Assembly (NCBI GenBank): GCA_050185195.1
Contig: JBFWZQ010000005.1
Coordinates: 129,434 to 193,433, forward strand
Direction: 5' to 3'
Length of the DNA: 64,000 nt
DNA from: CADEFQ01 sp050185195
Lineage (GTDB): Bacteria; Pseudomonadota; Gammaproteobacteria; Steroidobacterales; Steroidobacteraceae
Shown here: piece by piece, positions 33,308 to 42,100 of the stretch
Layout: each line of letters starts with the position of its first letter
Position numbering within the stretch: position 1 is the stretch's first letter
Program-made: the position numbers and the translations under genes
Notes under the pieces: model-generated
Seen by the model: only the letters and a program-made list of their open reading frames with translations
The model's database searches: none
What the model was told of the DNA's origin: nothing

Positions 33308-33328
33308 GTTGTTACAGGGAGTCTTCGC

Positions 33329-34516
33329 TTGAAACCACTGCTGACGCTGTTCATCGTCTGCGTCATCGACGTGCTGGGCTTCGGCGTGATCGTGCCGCTG
33401 ATCCCGTACATCGGCTCGCGCTTCGACGCTTCGCCCGCGCTCATCACCGCGATCCTCGGCGTCCACGCCCTGTGCCAGCTGATCGCCGCGCCCGTGTGGG
33501 GGCGGTTGAGCGACCGTTACGGCCGCCGCCCGATCCTGATGTTCTCGCTCGCTGGCGCCTGCGTGTCGTACGCGATCCTCGGATTTGCCCCCGACATCGC
33601 CTGGGTGCTGGCGTCGCGCGTCCTCGGCGGGCTGATGGCGGGCAACATTTCCGCGGCCATGGCCTACGCGTCCGATATCAGCACGCCCGAGGATCGGGCG
33701 AAGGCGCTCGGCACGATCGGCGCGGCGATCGGCATCGGTTTCATGATGGGCCCGGCGATCGGCGGCTTGCTGGCGGGCGACAACCTCGCGACGGCGAGCT
33801 TCGTGCGCCCCGCGCTGGTCTCGATGGCGCTCGCCGTGTTCGCGATCGTGCTGGTCGCCCTGCGCCTGCCTGAGAGCCACACGCCCGAGCAGCGGGCGCG
33901 CGCGGCGCTGGAAGAGGGCGCACGACGATCGCCGCTCGCGCTGCTGAAGGAACTCCCGGCCTTGCGTTACGTGACGCTCGCCGCGCTCTGCATCGCGATC
34001 GCCCAGGCGATCTTCGAGTCGATCTTTGCGCTCTGGGCACTGGCGCGCTTCGGTTATGGGCCGCGGACGGTGGGTCTGTTCATGTTCGCGCTCGCGATCG
34101 TGCCCGTGCTCATGCAGGGCGGGCTCGTGCGCGTGCTGGTGCCGCGCTACGGCGAATACAAGGTGGCCTACGCCGGCATCGCGGCGTTCGTCATCGGCAT
34201 GGCCATTGCGGCCACCGCGCCCGGCATCGAAGTCGCCGTACTCGGGCTGGTCATTTGCGGTGCCGGTTCGGGCGCGTTCAATCCCAGCGGCTCCGCGCTT
34301 GCCTCGAAGCAGGCGGGCGGCGGCAATCGCGGCAGCGTGCTCGGTACCTACCAGTCGAGCAGCAGCCTCGGGCGCGTGATCGGGCCATTCCTGTCGGGCG
34401 CGGTGTTCGCGCGTTTCGGCGCCGGGGCGCCGTTGCTGCTCGGCGCGATGATCGCGGCGCCGGCCGCGGTCGCCATCGCGCTGTCTAGTAGGCGAGCTCG
34501 AAGCGCAGGCCGATAG
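33329..34516 (+). CDS. Major facilitator transporter (TCR/Tet-like drug-efflux family)
   Basis: A 395-residue transporter with 12 predicted membrane helices. The MFS signature between helices 2 and 3 is GRLSDRYGRRPIL, and helix 5 carries the antiporter-type GPAIGGLLAG. It is most like proton-driven tetracycline/multidrug exporters, but its cargo is unknown. The start is TTG at 33329: AGGGAG at 33316-33321 is 7 nt upstream, and no ATG or GTG lies nearby in frame. The 3' end overlaps the convergent porin gene by 32 nt. Confidence 0.9.
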   Translation: MKPLLTLFIVCVIDVLGFGVIVPLIPYIGSRFDASPALITAILGVHALCQLIAAPVWGRLSDRYGRRPILMFSLAGACVSYAILGFAPDIAWVLASRVLGGLMAGNISAAMAYASDISTPEDRAKALGTIGAAIGIGFMMGPAIGGLLAGDNLATASFVRPALVSMALAVFAIVLVALRLPESHTPEQRARAALEEGARRSPLALLKELPALRYVTLAALCIAIAQAIFESIFALWALARFGYGPRTVGLFMFALAIVPVLMQGGLVRVLVPRYGEYKVAYAGIAAFVIGMAIAATAPGIEVAVLGLVICGAGSGAFNPSGSALASKQAGGGNRGSVLGTYQSSSSLGRVIGPFLSGAVFARFGAGAPLLLGAMIAAPAAVAIALSSRRARSAGR

Positions 34517-35609
34517 CGAGCGCGTGGTTCGAGCCCGGCTCGAGGCCCGGGTTGATGATGTACTGGATATCGGGCTGCAGCGTCAGCCAGTCCGTGACCG
34601 GCACCCGCCAGGTAAGCTCGAGGTTGTCCTCGCTGCCGCGCACGGGCGCGATGGCGTGCACGTGCGCATAGGCGAGCCCGAGGCCGCGCCAGGTGAAGCC
34701 TGCGCCGATGTAACGCTCGATGGAGCTGACATCGGCGTCCGCGATGCCGATGCGCAGGTGGCCGGTGAGTTGTCGGTCGGGGGTGGCGACATCGCCGAGC
34801 AGGCGCACGTCGATGAAGCCGTAGAGGCCGCTGTTGCCCGAGCGCATGACCGGATCGCCGTTCACGTCGACGGCCTCGACATCGGGGAAATCGGCCGTGT
34901 AATGCCACACGCCGATGGCGGCTTTCCTCACCCGGTCGCCGCGCCGTTGCACCTCGCCGATGAGCAGCGCGCCGTCGCCGTCGTCGAAGCGGATGGCGGT
35001 GCGCTTGGGATGCGCGGGGTCCCCGGGCACGCCATCGAGCGCCGCGGCGAGCACCGACCAGTGTTCGAAATCGGCGCGCCAGCGCAATGCGAGGCTGGTC
35101 ACGGGGAAGATCGACGGGCCGTTCTGGCCGGTGTCGGCGAATTCGGAACCGATGCCGTGCGCCGAATTGATGAAGAGCGAGCCGCCCTCGATCGAATCGA
35201 ATTCGGAGTTCAGGTCGTAGAGTCCAAAGCGCAGCGACTGGCGCCGGCCCGCGCCGAAGCGCCAGTCGGCCCAGGCCTCGTAGAGGCGGGCCGCCTGCAC
35301 GCCCGTTTCGATGTTGCTCACGCCGTGCATGTCGCCCGTGAGTTCGCCACCGAAGGTCTGGCCGTTGTTGTAGAGGCCATAGAGGAAGAACTCGACGCCC
35401 GGCAGGCCGAAGGCACGCTCCGCGTCGATCGAGAGCGTCACGTCGAGGTTGTCGAGGTAGCGGGTGCCGGTGTCGAGACCGCCATCCTGGTTGCGCCACC
35501 ATTCACCCGTGTAGGTCACGCCCCAGGTGTAGGGTGATTCGGCGACGGCAGGCCCGGCGATGATCGTTGCGAGGGTTGCCAGCGCCAGCCGGCCGCTCGA
35601 ATGGGTCAA
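34485..35609 (-). CDS. Carbohydrate porin (OprB family)
   Basis: A 374-residue outer-membrane protein. A signal peptide (LALATLATIIAGPAVAE) is followed by beta-strand-rich sequence: WGVTYTGEWWRNQDGGLDTG at the mature N-terminus, a central RFGLYDLNSEFDSI block and a C-terminal aromatic residue (RFELAY) typical of barrels inserted by BamA. OprB-type porins pass glucose and other sugars. The start codon appears to be TTG, because the only ATGs are downstream of the signal peptide. No sugar transporter lies beside it. It is divergent from the beta-propeller gene. Confidence 0.85.
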   Translation of the reverse strand: MTHSSGRLALATLATIIAGPAVAESPYTWGVTYTGEWWRNQDGGLDTGTRYLDNLDVTLSIDAERAFGLPGVEFFLYGLYNNGQTFGGELTGDMHGVSNIETGVQAARLYEAWADWRFGAGRRQSLRFGLYDLNSEFDSIEGGSLFINSAHGIGSEFADTGQNGPSIFPVTSLALRWRADFEHWSVLAAALDGVPGDPAHPKRTAIRFDDGDGALLIGEVQRRGDRVRKAAIGVWHYTADFPDVEAVDVNGDPVMRSGNSGLYGFIDVRLLGDVATPDRQLTGHLRIGIADADVSSIERYIGAGFTWRGLGLAYAHVHAIAPVRGSEDNLELTWRVPVTDWLTLQPDIQYIINPGLEPGSNHALAIGLRFELAY

Positions 35610-35746
35610 GATGACGATACCCCGGGGCTCAAGGAAAGAGGGTCGGTATTGGACTACAGGTGGGGCCCCCGCAGCAGGGGACAGTCGGTTATCGACCGCC
35701 TGACAGACTACTTGAGGGCGCGGGCAAGGCCGCGCGGCAGAACCGC

Positions 35747-35752
35747 TATGCT
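35747..35752 (+). promoter_or_regulatory. Candidate -10 (TATGCT) for the beta-propeller gene
   Basis: TATGCT is followed by 6 nt and the ATG at 35759, with no Shine-Dalgarno sequence. Confidence 0.35.
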
Positions 35753-35758
35753 AGCCGC

Positions 35759-36763
35759 ATGAGCGAGAGCCTGAAGCCGTTTTCCAGGGGCGACGTGTTC
35801 GTCGGGGCCACCGAGCTCAACGACCCGCTCGACGACCACGCCGGGCGTGGCCGCATCATCCAGTTCGATGCGAACCTGCGCCGCAAGGGCGTGCTGTGGC
35901 TGGGCGCCACCTCGCACCTCGTCGGCGGCCTCAATTTCGATGCGCGCGGCGTGCTGTGGGCCTTCGATTCGCACGCGTTCGTGGTGCTCAACATCCACCC
36001 GGACGGCCGGGTGCAGATCCGCGACGAGCTGCCCACCCGGGCCTACTCGCACGTGACCTTCGCGCAGGACGGCTCGCTGCTGCTCGGCGAGCACCTCGCG
36101 GGCGACACGGTCCGTCCCGAAGTCGCCGCGCGCATGAAGACGAAAGTGCCGTTCTTCCCGGGCGGCGACCGCTTCGGCGACGGCCACGTGTGGAAGTTTT
36201 CGGCCGACGGCACGCTGCTGCGCGAATACGCGACCCAGGTCCATGGCGGGATGGCCGGTTTCCTCGGCGTCACGCATTCGGCACTGGCGCCCGATGGCCG
36301 CACGCTCGTCTACTGCACCGAGACCGGTCCGCGCCTGATGCGCTACGACCTCGTGGACGATCGCCAGCTGCCGGACCTGCAGTCGTTCCAGCCGCCCTAC
36401 AAGGGGCCGCCGGAGATGTTCTTCGGCATGGCCTACGGCCCGGACGGGTTGCTGTATGTCTCGCGCGGCGCGCGCATCGATGCCGTGAACGACCGGGGCG
36501 AGACCGTGCGCTCCATCGCGCTCGAGGGCTTCGGCTGGGCGACGCTCGCGATCACGCCCGATGGGCGTTTCATTTACGTCGGCAGCTTCTTCTCGGGCCA
36601 GGTGGCGAAGGTCTCGCTGGCCACCGGTGCCGTCGCGCACACCGCCGAGACCGGCCAGGCCCGCGCGCTGGCGGGGCTCGCGGTGTTCGGGGGCAAGGCC
36701 CGTCCGAAGAAGACCGTCAGGCCAGCAGCACGAAAAACGACGCGACGGCCAGCGCGGCGATGA
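35759..36763 (+). CDS. Cytosolic SMP-30/NHL-like beta-propeller protein
   Basis: A 334-residue protein with no signal peptide. About six repeated blade-like segments of the form GRxxxFDxxG or PDGxxxY are visible (GLNFDARGVLWAFD, TFAQDGSLLLGE, ALAPDGRTLVYC, AYGPDGLLYVSR, AITPDGRFIYVG), typical of SMP-30/gluconolactonase/NHL propellers. Conserved calcium or catalytic residues of gluconolactonases cannot be placed confidently, so the activity is unknown. The C-terminus is a basic Arg/Lys/Ala tail. Its 3' end overlaps a tiny antisense coding sequence at 36717-36797. Confidence 0.82.
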   Translation: MSESLKPFSRGDVFVGATELNDPLDDHAGRGRIIQFDANLRRKGVLWLGATSHLVGGLNFDARGVLWAFDSHAFVVLNIHPDGRVQIRDELPTRAYSHVTFAQDGSLLLGEHLAGDTVRPEVAARMKTKVPFFPGGDRFGDGHVWKFSADGTLLREYATQVHGGMAGFLGVTHSALAPDGRTLVYCTETGPRLMRYDLVDDRQLPDLQSFQPPYKGPPEMFFGMAYGPDGLLYVSRGARIDAVNDRGETVRSIALEGFGWATLAITPDGRFIYVGSFFSGQVAKVSLATGAVAHTAETGQARALAGLAVFGGKARPKKTVRPAARKTTRRPARR

Positions 36764-36797
36764 CGGCGAGCGGCGAGCGGTTGCGGTAGATGAACAT
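36717..36797 (-). CDS. 26-residue single-helix membrane peptide
   Basis: A very short coding sequence: basic N-terminus MFIYRNRSP followed by one hydrophobic helix (LAVIAALAVASFFVLLA) that reaches the stop codon. What makes it credible is an excellent ribosome-binding site, AAGGAGG, 6 nt before the ATG. Such a site is rare in this window, where many genes have none. The last 47 nt are antisense to the 3' end of the beta-propeller gene, and it is divergent from the LysR gene. Topology would be a short cytosolic N-terminus and one inner-membrane helix. Function unknown. Confidence 0.6.
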   Translation of the reverse strand: MFIYRNRSPLAVIAALAVASFFVLLA

Positions 36798-36895
36798 GGC
36801 GACCTCCTTGTGCGGGTCGCCAGCTTCCCACCCGGGCTGCTGCGGAAAAAGCCGACAAACTTGAAATCATTGTCCGGCGCTGCTAAACAATCGGC

Positions 36896-37837
36896 GTGGA
36901 CCGATTCGCCGTCATGGCCACTTTCGTCCGCGTCGCCGAACGCGGCAGCTTCACGCGCGCCGCCGACGACCTCGGCATCTCCCGCGCCCAGGCGAGCCAG
37001 CAGGTCGCGTCCCTCGAAAAACGCCTCGGCGTGCGCCTCTTCGACCGCACGACCCGCAAGGTCGCGCTGAGCAACGACGGCACCGAATACCTCGAGCGCG
37101 CCACGCGCATCCTCGCCGAGCTTGCGCAGGCCGATGAGGCGATGAGCCGCACGCGCGAGCGGCCGCAGGGGCGACTGCGGGTCGACGTGCCCGTCGCGTT
37201 CGGCCGGCACCTGCTGATCCCGGCGCTGCCCGAATTCTCGCGGCGCTACCCCGGACTCACGCTGGAAGTGCGCATGAACGACCGGGTGGTCGACCTGCTC
37301 GCGGAAAAGGTCGATGTGGCGCTGCGCTTCGGCCCGGTGCGCGACGGCCGCCTGGTTGCGCGCGCCCTCTGCACCACGCGCTGGCTGACCTGCGCCGCGC
37401 CCGCCTACATCGCCGAACGCGGTGCGCCGCGCGAGCTGGCGGATCTCGCGACGCATCAGTGCATCGGCTATCTCGACGCCAACTCGGGCCGGCTGCGCGA
37501 GTGGGGGTTTCGCAAGGGCAAGGCCCGCGTGAAACACCGCGTAGCGTGCGCTCTCGCCTTCGACAGCGCCGAAGCGGTGCTCGCGGCGGGGCTTGCCGGG
37601 GCCGGCCTTTTCCAGACCAACCAGTTGCTCGCAGCGAAGTCGCTCAATGCCGGCGCCCTGCAGCAGGTGCTCGCGGAACACGCCATCGAAGGCGCGACCG
37701 CCTCGATCGTCTATCCGGCGAGCGCGCGGCAATCGGCCGCGGTGCGGGTGTTCTCGGACTTCATGGGGCGGCTGCTGCGCGATTTCGCCGATCGCGGCGC
37801 GCAGATCGCCGCGCAGCGACAGCGGGGTGCCGCGTGA
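36896..37837 (+). CDS. LysR-family transcriptional regulator
   Basis: A 313-residue LTTR. The helix-turn-helix lies in the first 60 residues (RGSFTRAADDLGISRAQASQQVASLEKRLGVRLF), followed by the periplasmic-binding-like effector domain (QGRLRVDVPVAFGRHLLIPALPEF). The sequence resembles the CrgA/YafC-type subgroup. The start is GTG at 36896. The stop overlaps the GTG start of the gamma-carbonic anhydrase-like gene, an unusual coupling for a regulator that more often is divergent from its target. The 130-nt upstream gap holds the start of the 26-residue peptide gene on the other strand, a candidate target. The effector is unknown. Confidence 0.9.
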   Translation: MDRFAVMATFVRVAERGSFTRAADDLGISRAQASQQVASLEKRLGVRLFDRTTRKVALSNDGTEYLERATRILAELAQADEAMSRTRERPQGRLRVDVPVAFGRHLLIPALPEFSRRYPGLTLEVRMNDRVVDLLAEKVDVALRFGPVRDGRLVARALCTTRWLTCAAPAYIAERGAPRELADLATHQCIGYLDANSGRLREWGFRKGKARVKHRVACALAFDSAEAVLAAGLAGAGLFQTNQLLAAKSLNAGALQQVLAEHAIEGATASIVYPASARQSAAVRVFSDFMGRLLRDFADRGAQIAAQRQRGAA

Positions 37838-38373
37838 TCTACACAATCGGCGCGCGCCGCATGGAGACCGACGGCGACGCGTGGTACGTCGCGCCGGGCG
37901 CGCAGGTGATCGGCAGCGTGCGCCTCGGGCGCGACGCAAGCGTGTGGTTCAACGCGGTGCTGCGCGGCGACAGCGACTGGATCGACATCGGCGCAGGCAC
38001 GAATGTCCAGGACGGAACGATCATCCACACCGATGCGGGCGCGCCGACCCACATCGGCCGCGACGTAACCATCGGCCACCGGGCGCTGCTGCACAGTTGC
38101 ACCGTGGGCGACGAGTCGCTGGTCGGCAACGGAGCGATGGTGCTCGACCGCGCGCGCATCGGCCGCCACTGCGTCATTGCGGCGGGGGCGCTGGTGCCGC
38201 CGGATCGGGATATTCCGGAGGGCTCGCTGGTGATGGGAGCCCCAGGGCGCATCGTGCGCCAGGTGGGCGAGCGCGAGCTCGCGATGATTTCGCACGCGGC
38301 GGCGCACTACCGCGAGCGCGGCATCGAGTATCGCAAGGCGCTGCGCGTCGATCCGCGCAGCGGTGGCGCGTAG
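37834..38373 (+). CDS. Gamma-class carbonic anhydrase-like hexapeptide-repeat protein
   Basis: A 179-residue left-handed beta-helix protein of the YrdA/PaaY/CaiE type. Hexapeptide repeats run from about residue 20 to 140 (VIGSVRLGRDASVWFNAVLRG and following). Zinc-ligand histidines are visible in TIIHTD, TIGHRALLH, matching gamma-carbonic anhydrases. A C-terminal helix (SHAAAHYRERGIEYRKAL) completes the family pattern. The start is GTG, overlapping the LysR stop as GTGA; no ATG is available at the domain start. Catalytic carbonic anhydrase activity is not proven for many members of this group. Confidence 0.88.
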   Translation: MIYTIGARRMETDGDAWYVAPGAQVIGSVRLGRDASVWFNAVLRGDSDWIDIGAGTNVQDGTIIHTDAGAPTHIGRDVTIGHRALLHSCTVGDESLVGNGAMVLDRARIGRHCVIAAGALVPPDRDIPEGSLVMGAPGRIVRQVGERELAMISHAAAHYRERGIEYRKALRVDPRSGGA

Positions 38374-38435
38374 GCCGCTTATCGTGAAGCGCGGGGTTCG
38401 GGGGACGCGCAAATTTCGCTTATTGGTATTTCTTC

Positions 38436-38520
38436 TTGACGCACCGACCCTTGATGTATTAGAACCGGTACGGCTTGCTTGGGTAAATAACAACTCACGG
38501 TAGTGAGGGGGTCGGCACAT
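38436..38520 (+). promoter_or_regulatory. Candidate promoter and leader of the TonB-like/RHS genes
   Basis: TTGACG at 38436-38441 with TTAGAA at 38459-38464 (17-nt spacer) is the best promoter-like pair in the 145-nt gap. A small stem CTCAC-GGTA-GTGAG (38494-38507) touches the ribosome-binding site GAGGGGG just before the ATG at 38519. The gap is AT-richer than its surroundings. Confidence 0.4.
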
Positions 38521-39148
38521 GGCGGTCTGGCATGCGCCTTGGGGCGCAGTGCAAGCGGTGCACGGGTGCGCGGCGCTGGCTGCGCTCGCGCTGCACGGTG
38601 CGATCCTGTTCGCGCTGCTCGCGCCCCTCACGCGGGTGCGCTCCAGGGACGACCCGCAGGCCGCCGTACTGCCCTTGATCGCGAGCGTGCTGATCGCACC
38701 GGCCGAAGCCTCGGCCGCGGGCGTGCCCGCACCCATCCTGCCGGAGCTGCCCGCCCCGGCGCGGGCGATCACCCTGCCCAGGCTGCCACCGCTGGCGACC
38801 GAGGCGCTCGTGGCGGATGCCTTCGAGGCCGCGCGCGCGGCGCAGTCGGCCGCCGAGGCCGCGCAGTTCGAGCGCCTGCAAGGTGTCTACCTTGGACAAA
38901 TCCGCGGCCGCCTGGCACGGGTGCTGGAGATGGCCGCCCCGGCCCTGCCCGAGCGCGGCCCGTGTGCCGTGCAGGTGATCCAGAACGAGCGCGGCGACGT
39001 GCTCGACGTGGACACGAGCGCCTGCACGGGCAGCGCGGCGCGCAGGACGCGCCTCGCGCAGGCGATGCAGCGCGCGTCCCCGCTGCCGCCGCCGCCCGCG
39101 GGCCTCGCGCCCGGCAGCTCGCTCACGCTCGATCTGTCGCAGTACTGA
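38519..39148 (+). CDS. TonB/TolA-like envelope protein
   Basis: A 209-residue protein with one N-terminal membrane helix (AALAALALHGAILFALLAPL), a Pro/Ala-rich middle (PAPILPELPAPARAITLPRLPP) and a small C-terminal domain (YLGQIRGRLARVLEMA to SSLTLDLSQY) with two cysteines that could pair. This layout is that of energy-transducer TonB or TolA C-terminal proteins that span the periplasm. It lies 47 nt upstream of the giant RHS gene in the same direction, and a strong GAGGGGG precedes its ATG. A role in export or display of the RHS protein is attractive but only inferred. Confidence 0.75.
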   Translation: MAVWHAPWGAVQAVHGCAALAALALHGAILFALLAPLTRVRSRDDPQAAVLPLIASVLIAPAEASAAGVPAPILPELPAPARAITLPRLPPLATEALVADAFEAARAAQSAAEAAQFERLQGVYLGQIRGRLARVLEMAAPALPERGPCAVQVIQNERGDVLDVDTSACTGSAARRTRLAQAMQRASPLPPPPAGLAPGSSLTLDLSQY

Positions 39149-39195
39149 ACAACCAGCACGCCCGCAGGCACGGGTGAGAGGTGTGGGGGTAAGGC

Positions 39196-42100
39196 ATGAC
39201 AACCAGATCACTCGCAGTGCTTGCGGCGCTCCTGTTCAGCGGTGCAGCGCTCTGGTCGAGCGGCGCGCATGCGGCCGTGGGCCGCACGACAGGCGCGGCC
39301 GATGTCTCCGCCACGGGCGAGGCGCAGTACTCGATCCCGATCTTCGCCCCGCCCGGCACCCACGGCCTGACCCCGCAGCTGGCCCTGGTGTACGGCAGCC
39401 GCGGCGGCGGTGATCGCTGGCTCGGCGCCGGCTGGCGCGTGGCGGGGCTGAGCGCGATCCATCGCTGCGACAAGACCTGGGCGCAGGATGGCGTGCCCCT
39501 CAACGTGCTCAACGCCAGCACCGACCGCTTCTGCCTCGACGGCAACCAGCTGAAGCTCACGAGCGGCACCTACGGCCAGCCGGGCGCGCAGTATCGCACC
39601 GAGCTCGAGCGCTTCGCGCGGATCACCTCCTCGGGCACCGCGGGCAACGGGCCGGCTTCCTTCACGGTCGAGCAACCCGACGGCCTCATCTACGACTACG
39701 GCACGCGCGCGGACTCGCAGATCGAAGCGCAGGGCCAAACCACGATCCGCACCTGGGCGCTCTCGACGATCCGCGACCGCGCGGACAATCGCATCGAGTT
39801 CACGTACAGCAAAGACGCGACGAACGGCAGCTACCAGATCGCGCAAGTCGCCTATACCGCCAACCCCACCGCGGCGCTCACGGCGGCGTACAAGATGGCG
39901 TTCGTCTACCAGACCCAGCCCGCCGGCGAAGTCGAGTCGGGTTACGCGGGCGGCGCGGTGATCAAGGACATCCAGCGCCTGACGCGCATCGACGTGAACT
40001 ATGGCAGCACGCTCGTGCGCCGCTACACGCTCGCCTACGAAGCGAGCCTCAGCAGCGCCGGGCGCAGCCGCCTCGCCTCGATCACCGAGTGCGCGGGCGC
40101 CACCGGCAGCGACTGCCTGGCGCCCAGCACGTTCAGCTATCAGGACGGCACGCCGGGCCTCTCCGCGGAGAGCAGCTCGGGCGGCGTCGTGGTCGCGCCC
40201 CCGCACACGATGGACGTCAACGGCGACGGGCGGCTCGATCTCGTGTACGTCTCGAGCACGACCGCGGGCGGCACGTGGCGGGTGATGTTCGCGAACGCCG
40301 GGGGGTATAGCCCGCCGATCGACTCCGGCATCGCCAACCTCAACTACGCCGGGGCGATCTCGATCGACTATGACGCGAACGGCGCGTATGACCTCTTGGT
40401 CCCGTACTCGGGCGGCACCTGGTGGGTGCTGTATGGTTCGGGCACGGGCCTGAGCGCCCCGAGCAACACCGGCACGCCCGCCACTGCGACCGGCACCGGC
40501 GCGAACGCGCTCGCCACCGACGTCGATGGCGATGGGCGCGAGGACCTCGTCTGGGCCGATCTCTATGGCTACGGCGGGGGCGATGCGATCCGCTATCGCC
40601 TGCGCGTGGCGGGCGGGGCGTTCTCCTCCACCGTCTACACCCTCGCCGGTCCGCTGGGGGCCGACAACCTCATCGTCGGCGGGCTCACCGCGATGCGCGC
40701 CGGCGCGGGCCGCGTCACGGACCTCAACGGCGATGGGCGCGGCGATCTCGTCTATCGGCGCACGATGCGCATCTGGAACGCCGGCACGCGCAAGTGGCGC
40801 TACTACTATTACATCCACGCGATCTGCTCGGGCGCGTGGACGTTCAGCGTGGCCACGCCCTCGGCCCCGGCCCAGCCGGTGGTGGCCGACCTCAACGGCG
40901 ATGGACGCACCGACATCGTCTACTACGACCAGAGCACCACCATCAATTACCGCTACAGCACCGGCACCTCGTTCACCGCCGCCGGTACCGCGGGGTCCAT
41001 GTCGAGTGGCGCCCTGCAGGTGCTCGACTGGGACGGCGATGGCTACGAGGACATCCTCGAGCCGCAGGTCGCCACGATGACCTGGTCGGTGCGCCGCGCC
41101 ACGGGCGAGGCGCTCCTGCCGCCGGTCAACACCGGCGTGCCGTACTCGGCCTCGATGTGGCTCATCCTCGTGACCGTCACCGACGTCAACGGCGACGGGC
41201 TGCGCGACCTGGCGTACGGCGACGTCTATACCGGCACGTGGCAGTATCGCCTGCACGCGGGGGTCGAGCCCGACCTGTTGACCGCCGCGACGGATGGCTT
41301 CGGCAACACGGCCGGCTTCACCTACACCCCGATCAGCCAGGGCAGCTACACGAAGCTCACGGATGCGAGCTTCCCCGAGCAGGATTACCAAGGCCCGCTG
41401 CAGGTGGTGAGTGCACTCACGGCGAGCAACGGCCTCGGGGGCAGCTTCACGCGCAGCTACGCCTATCGCGGCGCGCGCCGGCACCTGCAGGGGCGCGGGT
41501 TCGAGGGCTTCGAGCAGCGCGCGGTGACCGACAGCCGCAACGGTGTGTACGTCGAGGAGTCCTACGAGCGCGCCTTTCCCTACACCGGCGCGCGCTCGCG
41601 CGTCGAGGCGCATCAGCCGGGCGGCACGACCCTGTCGCTCGCCACGACGCACTGGAACTCACACACGTACGGCAGCGGGGTGGAGTCGCGCTGGTTCCCG
41701 TTCGTCGACAGCAGTGCGGCCTCCCGCTTTGAAGTCGGCGGGGCCTACAACGGCGCGCTCATCGCCAGCCGCCTCAGCACCCACACAGTCGACGCCAGCA
41801 CGGGCCTGCTCACCGACACTTCCACGACGGTGACCGAGGCGAGCACCGGTCATGGCCTGAACGGCGGGGCCACCCACACGCGACGCACCTGGCAGGCGGG
41901 ATACGTCAACGACTTCCCGAACTGGTGCTTCGGGCGACCCACCACGACGCAGCAGATCCAGAGCCACTCGATGTACGGCGGTGGCACGCAGACGCGCACG
42001 GTGAACACCGCCTGGGACACGGTAAAGTGTCGAGCGACACAAAGCGTGTTGCAGCCCGGGGACCCCCAGTGGCAGGTCACGACGACGCTCGGCTACGACG

